A stretch of 64,000 nucleotides of DNA from Sambucus nigra (GCA_949130495.1 OX422211.1:446656219-446720218); one strand, 5' to 3'; shown: positions 47,476-57,862, counted from the first letter of the stretch. Made by a program: numbers and translations. The notes: generated from the sequence alone by a model not told the origin.

Positions 47476-49107
47476 CATAATAGGTATACACACCTCCTAT
47501 TATAAATTATAAGTATTTCTCCAACCTACATATATACTCTTCATACGTATTTTAACCTCATCACTTACGTATAGTATAAATATTTAGATTATTATCTCTC
47601 TCGTAATCTCCAAGGTACATTCTCTTTATACCGAAATAATTAAGTATTTATTCTCACATACTTTCTCAAAATTCCATCTTATTTAAATTTACTATTGGGA
47701 AGTTTTTCTCACTCCAATAAACCGACAAACTCAAAACTAAACTTTTAGAAAATTCCCCAAAATTCCCTCTGTCGCTCAAACCAGAAGGGTTGTCGGTTGA
47801 ACGACTTCCACGTGTCGCTCGAGCGACTTCACACGAGATGCCATCTCACTCAAACGACTTCGCGCGAGATCTCCATCTCGTTTGAACCACTTCGCGCGAG
47901 ATCCCCATCTCGTTTGAACCACTTCGTTCGAGATCGCGCGAGATTTCACTGTTCATCTTCTTCACCAAACTTCAACGTTTTTCACCATTTTTGAACCTAA
48001 AAACCTCTAAGATTCAATTCCCAACAACTCATCATCAATACCCATCAACCCCTAACAGGTTATAGATCATTTCTATCATCCTAGGATCCTTAATTCGTCA
48101 TTAATCATCATAATTACATAAATTCTCAAATTAATTCACATGAACCCTAGTTTTCCAAATTCCAATTCAAGAACCTAATCAACCCAGATTCGTTCATCAA
48201 TATATAATCCAATTCCATGATTAATCCTCTACATACATGAATGAATTCCAACCACTAATTAAACTAATCCTTAATCATAATTTAAATCTCCAATTTTCAC
48301 CCAATTAACATATAAATCATGATTAATTCCACCTAGACTAACATGAGCATGATTATTGCTAAAACAAAGCAAGTACTAAACACTTTCCTCGAATATGACG
48401 GTCTGATCCGTTGGCGATGTTGGTATATACGCGTTTCTCTCTTCGCGATCTACGCGCTGGTGGTCATGGTTGTGCAAGGTGATGCCAAATGAGCCTTCTC
48501 TCTTGGAAATTGGTTCTCCCTCACACCCTCCATGGCCGTTCTTTATTTGTGTAACCTCTTAACCCTAATGGAATTTCCTAGGCTGATATAATTACTCTTA
48601 ATTTTCGTCCATTAATTTAGCCCAAAAATACAATTTACCATAATGCCCTCTCGGGGTGCCGGTTAGGCCTAAAATCGCCCGGGACCCAAACTAAACACCC
48701 GGGCATATTTGTGACTATCTCGACCCTCTCGGACTCAATGGCGCACTCGAAATGACTATACGAGTTAATATAAATAATTTCTCTTTTTATTCCATTCAAT
48801 TAGTCCCAACACGACTCACACGCATGTCAGACTTAAAATACCAAACTGTCGTATTTCTCACTTCCGATAATTTATCAATTATCATAAATCCATATTACAT
48901 ATCACACAGTAATATTTAATAGTTCACAACAATAAGTATTAACCCTTGGCACGCTAGTTAATAATTATTTTAATCCGGATTAATAACAAATTAATTTCCC
49001 ACATTTTAATTTAATTAATCCAACAACAATAATTAATCGCATATTTATTCCCATAATAATAATTAATCACATAATTATTTAAATCGTCAAAAATACGGTG
49101 TTTTACA

Positions 49108-49223
49108 TGTCCCTCAGCCAAAGAAAAATAATCAGAAGGTTCAGAAAGTTCTTCCAAAATAACCCAAGAAGGGATTGAAAATTCAGACCGAAATTTGTCC
49201 AGCGACTCAACAAGATAAATCAT
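49108..49223 (-). pseudogene. Tat antisense gene 1, first exon part
   Basis: ATG at 49223-49221 begins MIYLVESLDKFRSEF and runs through IPSWVILEELSEPSDYFSLAEG to the insertion point of solo LTR copy 2. The next residues (HWFPSLF) are found at 45942 on the other side. The start is chosen because it is the first ATG in the frame and lies about 250 bases inside the 3' LTR boundary on the element's right. Confidence 0.7.
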
Positions 49224-49476
49224 GATGAACAAAGTAAATAAAATAAAGGGAAGAAAATCTTACACAAAAAGAGAGATCAGTTGACAATGAACAATGGAAA
49301 GAACGAAGGCACAAGATAGAGAGGAAATGAAGAGTTCAATGATACAGATTTGAAAAGTGAAAGATGATAGGATTTCTATCGTGCTTAAATACTTTATCTC
49401 GGGAATAGAGAAAGGCAATGATTACAAGGGAAGACGTTTGCATTTCTAGCGGCTAAAAGAAAAAAAAAGGGCACAC
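49224..49476. other. Region between antisense gene 1 and the 3' LTR
   Basis: It holds the presumed upstream region of the antisense gene and, at 49455-49471, an AAAAGAAAAAAAAAGGG tract that looks like the plus-strand polypurine primer of the element. Confidence 0.5.
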
Positions 49477-49746
49477 ATGTCTACTAGATAACAGCGCATT
49501 GTCCTTTCACATGTACAGCCTCAAGGCTATAAATACATTGTAACCTCCTCATTAGAGAAAAACTCTGGATTTTTTAGTAAACTCACTTATCAAGAATTCT
49601 AGGCAAACAGTAAGCAATACAAAAACAGTGGACGCAGGCCATTCTCATAAGGCAGAACCACTTTAAAAATCTATTGTCTCATTTAATTATTCATTTTTAT
49701 CTGTGATTAAAATAATTAGATCAAAATCTAGTTTTTTACATCAACA
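49477..49746 (+). mobile_element. Truncated 3' LTR of the Tat element
   Basis: 270 bases that align without gaps to 32153-32422 with 9 differences. The first 297 bases of the LTR, including its TG end and the 18-bp repeats, are missing, although a polypurine-like tract lies just upstream. TATA box at 49527-49535. Confidence 0.95.
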
Positions 49747-49751
49747 ACTGG

Positions 49752-51157
49752 GGTTAATGAAGAACTCGAATGGGTAAGGCGTGACCCACTTCCACATATG
49801 CTATCTTTAAGGCCTTCAAAGTCTCAAGAGCATCTGTGAGAAAAAGCCTTATACTTTTGGTAACAATGGAGATCCTCTGTAACTTTCATCCTAAAAAGAG
49901 ATCAACGAGTAACAATCTATATAACAATGATAATGTCTAAGAGAAAGAGAGATCTCCTGAAAGTAATGGCAGTAGAGGGAGTGAAGATATAGACACTTCG
50001 ACACTTGAGAGAGAGAAGGGAGATAATACTATTATGGTGCAATTTTGATAAAGTAACGGTGCAAACATGAATTATATGTGTGTTCTTAATTTTACCAAAG
50101 GGTCCTATTTATAGGTATATACTAGGGATGACTTGGCATTTTTGGCGCCAAAATGAGGGGCTCTTAGGGACAAGGTCTGCAATGTAGCTTTTATCCCTAT
50201 CAGTCTGTCAGGCGTCTATCCCCTCTGACAGATGAAACCTAGTGCAGACCAAAGTCAGAAGGAAAATATGTTGGCTAATAATGTCAAAATGTGTGATTTG
50301 ATAAATATCTTTTCAAACGGTAACTTGTCGTACAAACTTTCATAAAAAAACTTGCGAGTGGCCTTAAGGCCCACTCACCAATGGTCATTGAAAAACTATT
50401 ATTGGTGACCAACCTCTTGGCTACTCACTCAAGTAATCTAAGTGTGGGATGTGTTAGTAATTGAGCGACCTTAGGGATCATTTTTATTAGTATTCTCTAT
50501 ATCCTAAAGTATCAAGTGGTTAGGCTTTAGCTTTTCTCAATAAACCTTGTCTCTCAGCCACTAAACCAAAACTCTCAGAAGATCCTAATTAGCCTTCTCA
50601 AGACCTACTTGCTCGATAAAGGCTACATGTGTAAGAAAAATAATAATATTAGTTATATTTATCGGTGGGACTTGTAAGAATAGCCTCAAACTTTTAGGTT
50701 TGCCTGCATAATTTATCTTTTGTCTTGGGGTTGCTCGCTGAGCATCCCTTCGCCATTAGTATTTGCCCTTTGGCTATTTTACATTTTATTTTCTGGTTTT
50801 ATTTTTGAGACAGGGCCACTCATGGTGGACCCCCTTACCCAAATCCTTTCCTGGTATCATTTAGGGATAGGGTTACTCATGGTGGACCCCCTTGCCCAAA
50901 TCCTTTTTTGGTATCATTTTGAGGATGGGGACACTCTGGTGGACCCCCTCGCCCAAATCCTCTTCTGATATAATTTTGGGGATGGGGCCACTCGTGGTAG
51001 ACCCCCTTGGCCAAATGTTTTTCTTTGCTCAATTTGTGAATTAGGGCCACTTGTGATGGGCCCTATTGTCCTTAATCCCCCTCGCCCCATTAGGCCTGCT
51101 TATGGGCAGGCGAATGAGTACCCCTCAATATTTTTCCCCTTGTCCAAAAGTATTTGT
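49752..51157. other. Flank of the stack, possible minus-strand LTR
   Basis: Read on the minus strand, CCTATAAATAGG (about 50107-50118) followed by a CT-rich leader looks like an LTR promoter, and the sequence would continue across the insertion to 30513. No ORF. A 57-bp minisatellite lies at 50811-51050. Confidence 0.35.
50811..51050. repeat. 57-bp minisatellite, about four copies
   Basis: GGCCACTC.TGGTGGACCCCC units start at about 50814, 50871, 50929 and 50986, each followed by CCCAAATCCT and TGGTATCAT or variants. Confidence 0.92.
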
Positions 51158-51590
51158 CACTACGCCAAAACACGCCATTAGTAACACAATTTTACCATTA
51201 CTAAATATATTAGTAACACAATTTTTCTGTTAGAAAAAAGGCGTGGGGCATGAAGCTAGTAATGGTAAAATTCTGTTACTAATAGGAACGGAAAAAATTT
51301 GAATTAGCAACGGTAAAATTATGTTACTAACAGTAATGGAAAAAATAAGAATTAGTAACGATAAAATTCTGTTACTAATAGTAATGGTAAAATTCGAAAT
51401 TAGTAACGGTCATATTCTGTTACTAATAGTAACGAAAAATTCAGAATTAGTAACGGTAAAGTTCTGTTACTGATAGTAACAGAAAGATCAAAATTAGTAA
51501 CGGTAAAATTATGTTACTAATAGTAACAGTAAAATTCATAATTAGTAACCGTAAAATTATGTTACTAATCTTGGTACATTTTAAAAAAAA
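51158..51590. mobile_element. CACTA-type terminus and subterminal repeats, second element
   Basis: CACTACGCCAAAACACG is very close to the terminus at 25981. About 400 bases of ATTAGTAACGG...CCGTTACTAAT-type repeats follow in both orientations (seven or more). They differ completely from the subterminal repeats of the first element. The other end of the element was not found in the window. Confidence 0.8.
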
Positions 51591-51603
51591 AAAAATTCTA
51601 GGG

Positions 51604-51850
51604 CGCTCCCAAAACATTGTGCCCTGTTGAAGTAAATGTCCAATGCAATGAAAGCAGAGACTACAATAAGATCCCTTAAGACATAGCTAAGTGAGCGCCA
51701 TATATTATTGACCCAATAATGTTTGGGGATGGCAGCACGGATATCAACAACCCTGAATGGGGGAGTAGCACTTTGGTTGATGAAAGCTTCACCTATAATA
51801 TTTTCAACACCATGAAATGAGATACCACTCTGTGCGGCTCTCATTCTTAA
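51604..51850 (-). pseudogene. FAD3-like: Omega-3 fatty-acid desaturase (FAD3 type) N-terminal fragment
   Basis: The minus-strand reading is ATPPFRVVDIRAAIPKH then YWVNNIWRSLSYVLRDLIVV, diagnostic of plant omega-3 desaturases (PPF, DIRAAIPKHCWV and S.SYV.RD blocks before the first His box). After IYFN the frame shifts and CAGGGCACAATGTTTTGG gives QGTMFW, the next conserved block, with about 12 intervening residues deleted. The His boxes are absent, so it cannot be active. These enzymes sit in the ER or plastid membrane and make linolenic acid. The fragment ends within 15 bases of the CACTA subterminal repeats, and a PDAT fragment lies upstream in the same orientation, so transposon capture is likely. 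Confidence 0.85.
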
Positions 51851-52086
51851 AAGAAATACATGACCATCAATAATAATCAATAATGTGTCCAAAATAAGGC
51901 AATCAGTTAAATCAAGAAAGTGATTTTGATTCAATCCCATCAAATGCATAGTAGTACATGGTTGAACAAAGAAACTCTTATTGAACTTAAAATATAATGT
52001 TGATGCTTATATATAAAATGAAACAGAATGTGAGCTATGTGGTTAAAATGTTACAGTGAGCATAACAGAGCAAAGGAATAAACATT

Positions 52087-52752
52087 GTAACTCTGTATTG
52101 TGAAAAGAGAGTCTCCAATCATAAGCAGCCATATACATATTCTTCCCCTCATAGCTGGTTTGTATCAGATTCTCAATGAGCAAAACCCACACAAAGTACC
52201 CAGGCACAAAATAGTCCGCTGCAACTAGTCCTGGAACTGTACGCACTTGAATGCCCTATGGGTTCAATCCAAATTTAATTTTGGCTAAAATGTAAATGCT
52301 TATACATAAAATGTAATAAAAATGAGATATTATCAAGTAAAAGTTCAATCGAAATTTAAGTTTGGCTAAAATGTAAGAAACTTCTAAAATCATCAGTTTG
52401 TTTGCAAGTACCTCATAGCTTAAGAATGAAAAAGTTGTAAATACCAATTTACTTGTTGGTAATAATTGTCACTAAAAAATTCTTTACAAGTATACCTAGG
52501 GGAAAATGAAAACAAAGTTTCTTGCGAAATAGACCATCAGTACAAGGCCTGCTTCCTAAAGCTCAATGCCCCCAATGACAATGTCAGGCACCAAAACAAC
52601 AAGGTGAAGCACGGTCAAGCCTTCTCACTTAAGCCTTGTCTCAGGCGGTTCAGTCACTTTAAGCCACGGCAAATTAGAAGGCAAATAATGGTATGAAAAT
52701 AATAAAAGTCACCAAGTAGTGCACATGTACCCAATGGTCCAGCAGCAGTAAT
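52087..52752 (-). pseudogene. PDAT-like: Phospholipid:diacylglycerol acyltransferase (PDAT) 5' fragment
   Basis: Two coding blocks on the minus strand. 52752-52505 reads CWTIGYMCTTW, stop, LLLFSY (the membrane segment), then LPWLKVTEPPETRLK, stop, EGLTVLHLVVLVPDIVIGG and, after a stop and frameshift, CTDGLFRKKL. 52250-52087 reads GIQVRTVPGLVAADYF then PGYFVW and MYMAAYDWRLSFHNTE. Both are highly characteristic of PDAT1-type enzymes, which move an acyl group from phospholipid to diacylglycerol in the ER. Between them about 250 bases of AT-rich sequence end in CCCATAG directly before GIQVR, like an intron acceptor, so this came from genomic DNA, not cDNA. The catalytic Ser-His-Asp part is missing. 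Several stops; not functional. Confidence 0.88.
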
Positions 52753-53639
52753 CTATAATAAAAATAATAAAAACAATCAAGTGGTTATTTCTCATGAGCT
52801 TTTTGGGTCTCAAATGATTCAAAACCCAATGGAGAACATTTTACAGGCTCTAGATGTTACAGAATACTACTACAAAATCAAAGCTATTCAGAGAAATCTA
52901 ATGAAATTTACTATTAACGAAATTAAGCACAACTAGAGCTAGTATTGGCACTATCATGAAGTTACAATAATCAATATCCATGTCAATAAGTACAAACTAT
53001 AATGTTGGTAGCACCTACTGGAAAGGGAAACCCCAAGATTGAATAAAACTGACCCAAAACATATAGGGGAAGAAAGGATAGGAAGCTACAGTTTTATAAA
53101 CCATTCCTTAAATCTAGCATTGAAAAAATAATTGTGCTAAGAAGCATTACTTCTTAAGGTTTGAGAAAGTACTCAAATATGACCACTAGTAACTCATGTC
53201 CCTCATCACTTCTCAAATGACATATGAGAAACCAAATTCGAGTTGATCACAGGTACCTTTATCACCAGCGATACATCATTTCAACCATTAGTAACAGACT
53301 AAAGAATTTTGTACAAAATGATCACTTTGTCTTAGAATTCAAAAAGTTTTATGCTGTCACATCATTACACTCTTTGCATTCAATGGCCTTGTCACTTCAG
53401 CCTCTATTTATGGTCCTAAGGAGACATGGGTCAATCTCAAAATAGGCATCTCATCATTTGGGTAATCATTCTACCCTCTTTTGGCCATCAAAGCGTGCGT
53501 CCCTATCTTGGTGTAAAACCCTCTTTTCAAAATAATTCATTTTACCTTTGTCATTACAAATTTTGGCTAAGAGCTTTTTTAGAGAGAGAAATAATCATCC
53601 CCTCCAAACTTTATTTCTCCACAACTCAACCTTTTTACT
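52753..53639. other. No gene recognised; possible captured non-coding DNA
   Basis: Between the PDAT fragment and the plant-mobile-domain gene. Two isolated (C/T)TAGTAAC motifs (53186 and 53287) recall the CACTA subterminal repeats but no TAGTG terminus is present. Confidence 0.4.
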
Positions 53640-56309
53640 TTTTTACTTTTTTGTGGCTTCCTCTTCTAAGGTTTCTTCCACCGCTATTTCCACCGACACG
53701 AGCAAGCTTATGATTGGTTCATTTCCCATTCAAGTTTTTCAACCATCCTTGCCACTGGCGTGTCCACTGTTACCACCACCGCTATTGTCCCCACTTCCAC
53801 CCTTAATGATGAGTCTACTGGTGCTTCTTCTGACATCACTATTTCCAAATCTCAAAGATAGCTCCTCACTAATTGTTTGAAGAGAGACTTAGGTCTTTAT
53901 CGCCTTGCCCCTATTTTTGGGAAAATAATACCTTCATGCAATCCCTCGAGCACTTTGAGGATGAGCTTGTGGCTAAAATTAACGAGTGGTCCCACCTGGG
54001 CCTAAGTGAGTCCACTGATGCTCTTATCATTCTAGCTGGTAATATCTCGCGAGTTAGGTTACATAGGGGTGACTTCCCTTATTCCAACATTAATCTTAAT
54101 GTTTGTTAAGGTTCCCTAGATGAGACCCACCAATGGGTAGATCACGTGCTTGCTGACCCTTCTCATAAAGTCATCATCGAGGGGCATAAGCTGACTAGAA
54201 CTATTCAGAGTTTAAAGACTTGCACTAAGAACTCGGCCACTTTTAACCTATTGGCTTCTCGCTGGAGTATGGACTCACGTACTTTCAAGACTGTTTGGGG
54301 GGAATTCAACATTACAATAGAGGATATATGCAAGATAATTGGCCTCCCTTACTTGGGGAGCCATGTCTTTACTGATGCTTTTGAGGATGATGGGGAGGAG
54401 AAAACGTACCAGGAACTCAACCAGGACTTATCTGAGTGCTTACATTATGTTGCTATCAACCGGAGGGGTGCCATTAAGCACTCCTTTGTAAAGTGGTAGA
54501 GGTAATGGTTCAGAGACTTTGAACCTACCCTAAAAGAGGGTAGTTCGAGTAGAGCATGCAAGAGACAAGATGGGCCCAAAGTAAGGTCTCCACACACTTA
54601 ACAACATTTTTTATGAGTTTTCTGCGTAGGTTCTTATTCCTAGGGAAACTAGATGATTCCCCTCATGATCTACTGTTCCGATTAGTGGTTAGACATACTC
54701 AAGGAAAGGATGTGCCTCTTCCAGCCTTTACTTTAGGCTCAATTTATACTTGGCTAGATAGTTCTCATGTGGACATGGAACGATCTAGTGTTAATTCCTC
54801 TATCTTGATGGCCTTTCTTTTTTAGAGGTTTCCAAATTTTGCTCCAGAAGGACGTGCTTGCCACTGTGATGTCGCTCGAATTATCATGTGGCACAAAAAA
54901 TATCCCAATTGACAATATGGATGAATTATCCTTTCGCACCTATTATAAGAAAGTGGGGGCATTTTTCATGGAACTCCTTCTCAGCTCCTGGAGAAAATTT
55001 TTATTACCGTGCTGATGTAGAGTCTGTGTCTACATGCCCCCATATCTATGTGATGGTAATGCTCCTTCCTTGTACTTTTCCTTCAGTGGCGAATCTTGGA
55101 CAAGGTGTAGAGTTTTATCACTCTGAACGAGTGAGGAGGCAATTTGGCTATGATGAGGGAGTCTATACCCCCACTTATCCATCGAGCACTTCTCCCTCGG
55201 AACTATATTCGAAGGCATATGAAATTTTCACTTAAGAGGGGATGCTTTACAGGAACGATGGCGTTGAGGCCTTTTTCCGCCTTCTCGTGATTACCTCCCC
55301 TCATTCAGCCACTCGTGGTTCAGTCTGTGGCAGCGTCAGGTTTTTTTAATCAAGAATTTCATTGTAGACCTACCTCGAGAGACCATTCCTACTAAGATAC
55401 CCAATAATGATAAGTATTTAGGTAAAAGGACCCCAAAAAAGTTATGGTATCGTAGTATTGTTGTAAAGACCCCTCTCGAGCAAGTCACTCCTATTTTGGT
55501 GAAGCCTTTGCGCGAGGAGTCTATCGATGCAAAGCATCCTAAGCCCCAACCATTCAAGGACAAAGTAAAGGGGAAGTCCAAGTCCAAGGCCCCCTCGAAG
55601 AGAAAACATCCAGACACTGACGTGTTAAATTTTGTTCCTACACCCATTGATACTCATGCTCCTCCTCCTTCTCCTGTGAGGACTAGGGCTAGTAAGAAGA
55701 TGAGTACTATTGAGCCTGCTGCTCCCCCCTCTATTCTAGATTAATATTCATACATTGATACCCTTGGGATTGAGGAGACTTATCAGACCGTTTGCGAGGA
55801 AGACTATGAGGCCTGGGGTATTCCAACTTAAGAACCATCTCTCTCATGTACCCCCTTGCAGAAGGTACTCTAGCTAATTACCTTTTACCTAGTGAAACTG
55901 GTAGTCATAAAGTTTTGAATGCTTATTACTCTTATTTCTCACTTGAAGAAGAACTGGTTGATTATGGAAGAACCTCTTTCCTTTGATAATAATAATTCTT
56001 CTTTAAATGATAATGGTGTCATTGATCCTCACCATGAACATTGGTCTGACACTTGTGCTTTATTATCTTCTTTGAGGGGTTCTAATAGTGAGCAGGAGGA
56101 TGCTATTATCTATTCTCCTTCTACTTTTAGCCCCACCACTGGGCAGCTTCCTTATAGGTAAGCCCCTCGCCCTTCCACTGTAAGTGCTTTTGTCATTTTG
56201 TTTATTCTTTCTTACTTAACTATTTTTAGTAAGTTTTCTAACCTTTAACTTTGTTTCTCCCTTTTAACAGGCTATTTTTAAAGGGACAACTGGAACCTTG
56301 GAAGTCAGG
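53640..56309 (+). pseudogene. Plant mobile domain (PMD) protein, broken
   Basis: Pieces in several frames give a consistent protein. After a Ser/Pro-rich start come LEHFEDELVAKINEW, then FNLLASRWSMDSRTFKTVWG and FNITIEDICKIIGLPYLGS, the hallmark of the PMD (aminotransferase-like, MAIN-type) domain. FLRRFLFLG, PLPAFTLGSIYTWLD, YRADVESV and FYHSERVRRQFGYDEGV follow, then a Lys/Pro-rich tail (KGKSKSKAPSKRKH). A good intron is visible (GTAAGCCCC at about 56159 to TTTAACAG near 56269). At least four stops and frameshifts interrupt the protein and an LTR cuts the last exon at 56310. PMD genes exist both as host genes and as passengers of transposons; its place next to a CACTA end favours the second. 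Confidence 0.75.
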
Positions 56310-57693
56310 TGTTATTAATTTATAAAATACCGCAAGTGCACGGGCTACTATAGAATAGCAAGTGTAAGTACGGGTCGAACCCACAGACATTTGTCAATTT
56401 TAACTTTTAAAAGAATTGTAATTGTCCAACTAGATCAAATGGGGTAGAGAATAATTATGAACTACACTAAATAAAATCAACTACGATAAATGAGAGTAAC
56501 ACAAGATATTTGTAAACAATTAGGAAATAATTAGGATTCGGGGTCCATTTATCACGTAACTAATATTGCACACTAATTTAATGTTGTCATTCCCTTTTTA
56601 TAACTCAAATTAAACCGACTCTCGTCGTGCTTAATTTGGAAGATATGATGGTTATGCTCAAAATATTTTTAACGTCTCTAATAGACGGTTAAAATCCTTA
56701 TTCCCCTAAAAAATACAAGTTTTAAAATTCGCAAATATATTTAAGCATGGACTCTCAAAACAATCAAAGTGCAGGCATAATCCATCAAAAATTAATATTT
56801 TTAAATATAAAAACTTGATTTGATAAAACAATCTTGAAGGTTCTAAAACACACTCTCGTGTCGCTTTAAATGAATACCGAATATTTAATAATAATTAAAA
56901 TAATTAGGGAATAAACAGCGATAAAATTAACGTGACAATATTAGCTAACTACGATAAACTTCACCCTACTCCTAATATAAGAATCACGCTACCATAATGA
57001 AAGAGAAATTTCAAGAATGAGTAGAGATCTTCATTAATAAACCAAACATATAAATAGTTTTCTCACGACAATCTTCAATCCTCTAAAAAAATGATAAAAA
57101 CTTGGCCCTTAAATTGATTACAATCACTTAAAGTTGATCCCCGAAATCCTCCATGAAATTCCTCTCTAATTACCTACGAAATTATGAGCCCAAGGGTCCT
57201 TTTTATAGGACAAGTGGTGAGGTATTTGAGTTGTGGTGGGACTCTTTCTGATTGGCCGAATAGTGTTGGTATCTACCTCTCCACCTCTTTAATATTTGGA
57301 TCGTGATAAGGGACGAAATTTTCCCCCCTCGAAAAATCTTATCTTTTCTTGCTGAACACGCATGCCGAGCTTCATCCAAATCGGAGAATAAAAATTTTCC
57401 CCCACTCGAAAACTCCTTTTCTCGCACCTTTTTTGAATTGATCATCAATTTGCACCAAATTCCATCATTATCTGCAAAAATTTCACTAGGCAAATTTGTT
57501 CACAAATTAGCATAAGAATATTATAAAATTATCGAAGTGCCCATTTTTGACTTAAAATTGCCATTTTCAATATGAATTCAATCATTCTCTCCTCTTTTTA
57601 ATAAAATAATCCTAAAAACTTATTAAATGCACTAAAATGGGACTAACAAAGTATAAATTTAGGTATAAAATATACAAAATAATGCACTCACCA
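56310..57693 (-). mobile_element. Athila-like LTR, minus strand
   Basis: On the minus strand it runs from TGGTGAGTGC (57693) to AATAACA (56310), preceded by the polypurine tract GTTTAGGTTTGGGGG (57697-57711). The end part holds GGTTCGACCCGTACTTACAC then GTGCACTTGCGG. It interrupts the PMD gene after TCAGG. The short ORFs inside are not genes. Confidence 0.7.
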
Positions 57694-57862
57694 AATACCC
57701 CCAAACCTAAACTTTGCTAGTCCTCGAGCAAAAATAAAAATTATAATCTAACTCACTTTCGTAGGAATCACGATTGCACTTAGCATGTGCAATAAGCCGT
57801 TAAACCCCTAGGTTACCCTAGTGGACGCGTTTTATCTCGTGAGGGTTTGCAGTGAATATACC
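57694..57862 (-). mobile_element. Internal remnant of the minus-strand Athila-like element
   Basis: 169 bases including the polypurine tract and the CGTCCACTAGGGTAACCTAG block that also precedes the 3' LTRs at 2651 and 62761. It is cut by the plus-strand element at 57863. Confidence 0.7.

Larger units (their letters stand above)
45948..49107. mobile_element. Solo LTR, 3.1-kb family, copy 2 (in antisense gene 1)
   Basis: 3160 bases, from CGTGACACTCCG (first base changed from the usual TG start) to CGGTGTTTTACA, between perfect TGTCC duplications (45943-45947 and 49108-49112). Removing it restores AEGHWFPSLF in the antisense gene. It aligns along its length with copy 1, for example GAAACGGGTCAGAGCCCGAT near 46493 and 38652. 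It carries two expansions that copy 1 lacks. Confidence 0.93.
31856..49746 (+). mobile_element. Tat-lineage Ty3/gypsy retrotransposon with two nested solo LTRs
   Basis: The target duplication ACTGG is present at 31851-31855 and 49747-49751. Order: 5' LTR, primer site, gag, protease, RT, RNase H, a second RNase H, integrase, minisatellite, two antisense genes, truncated 3' LTR. A second RNase H between RT-RH and integrase, and extra ORFs and tandem repeats between pol and the 3' LTR, are known traits of the Tat lineage. Without the nested LTRs the element is about 11.6 kb. The two LTRs differ at 9 of 270 aligned positions, so it is not recent. Stops and frameshifts throughout make it immobile. 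Confidence 0.95.

Noticed and set aside
50720..50968. ORF with repeated VDPLAQIL units
   Set aside because: Translation of the 57-bp minisatellite.
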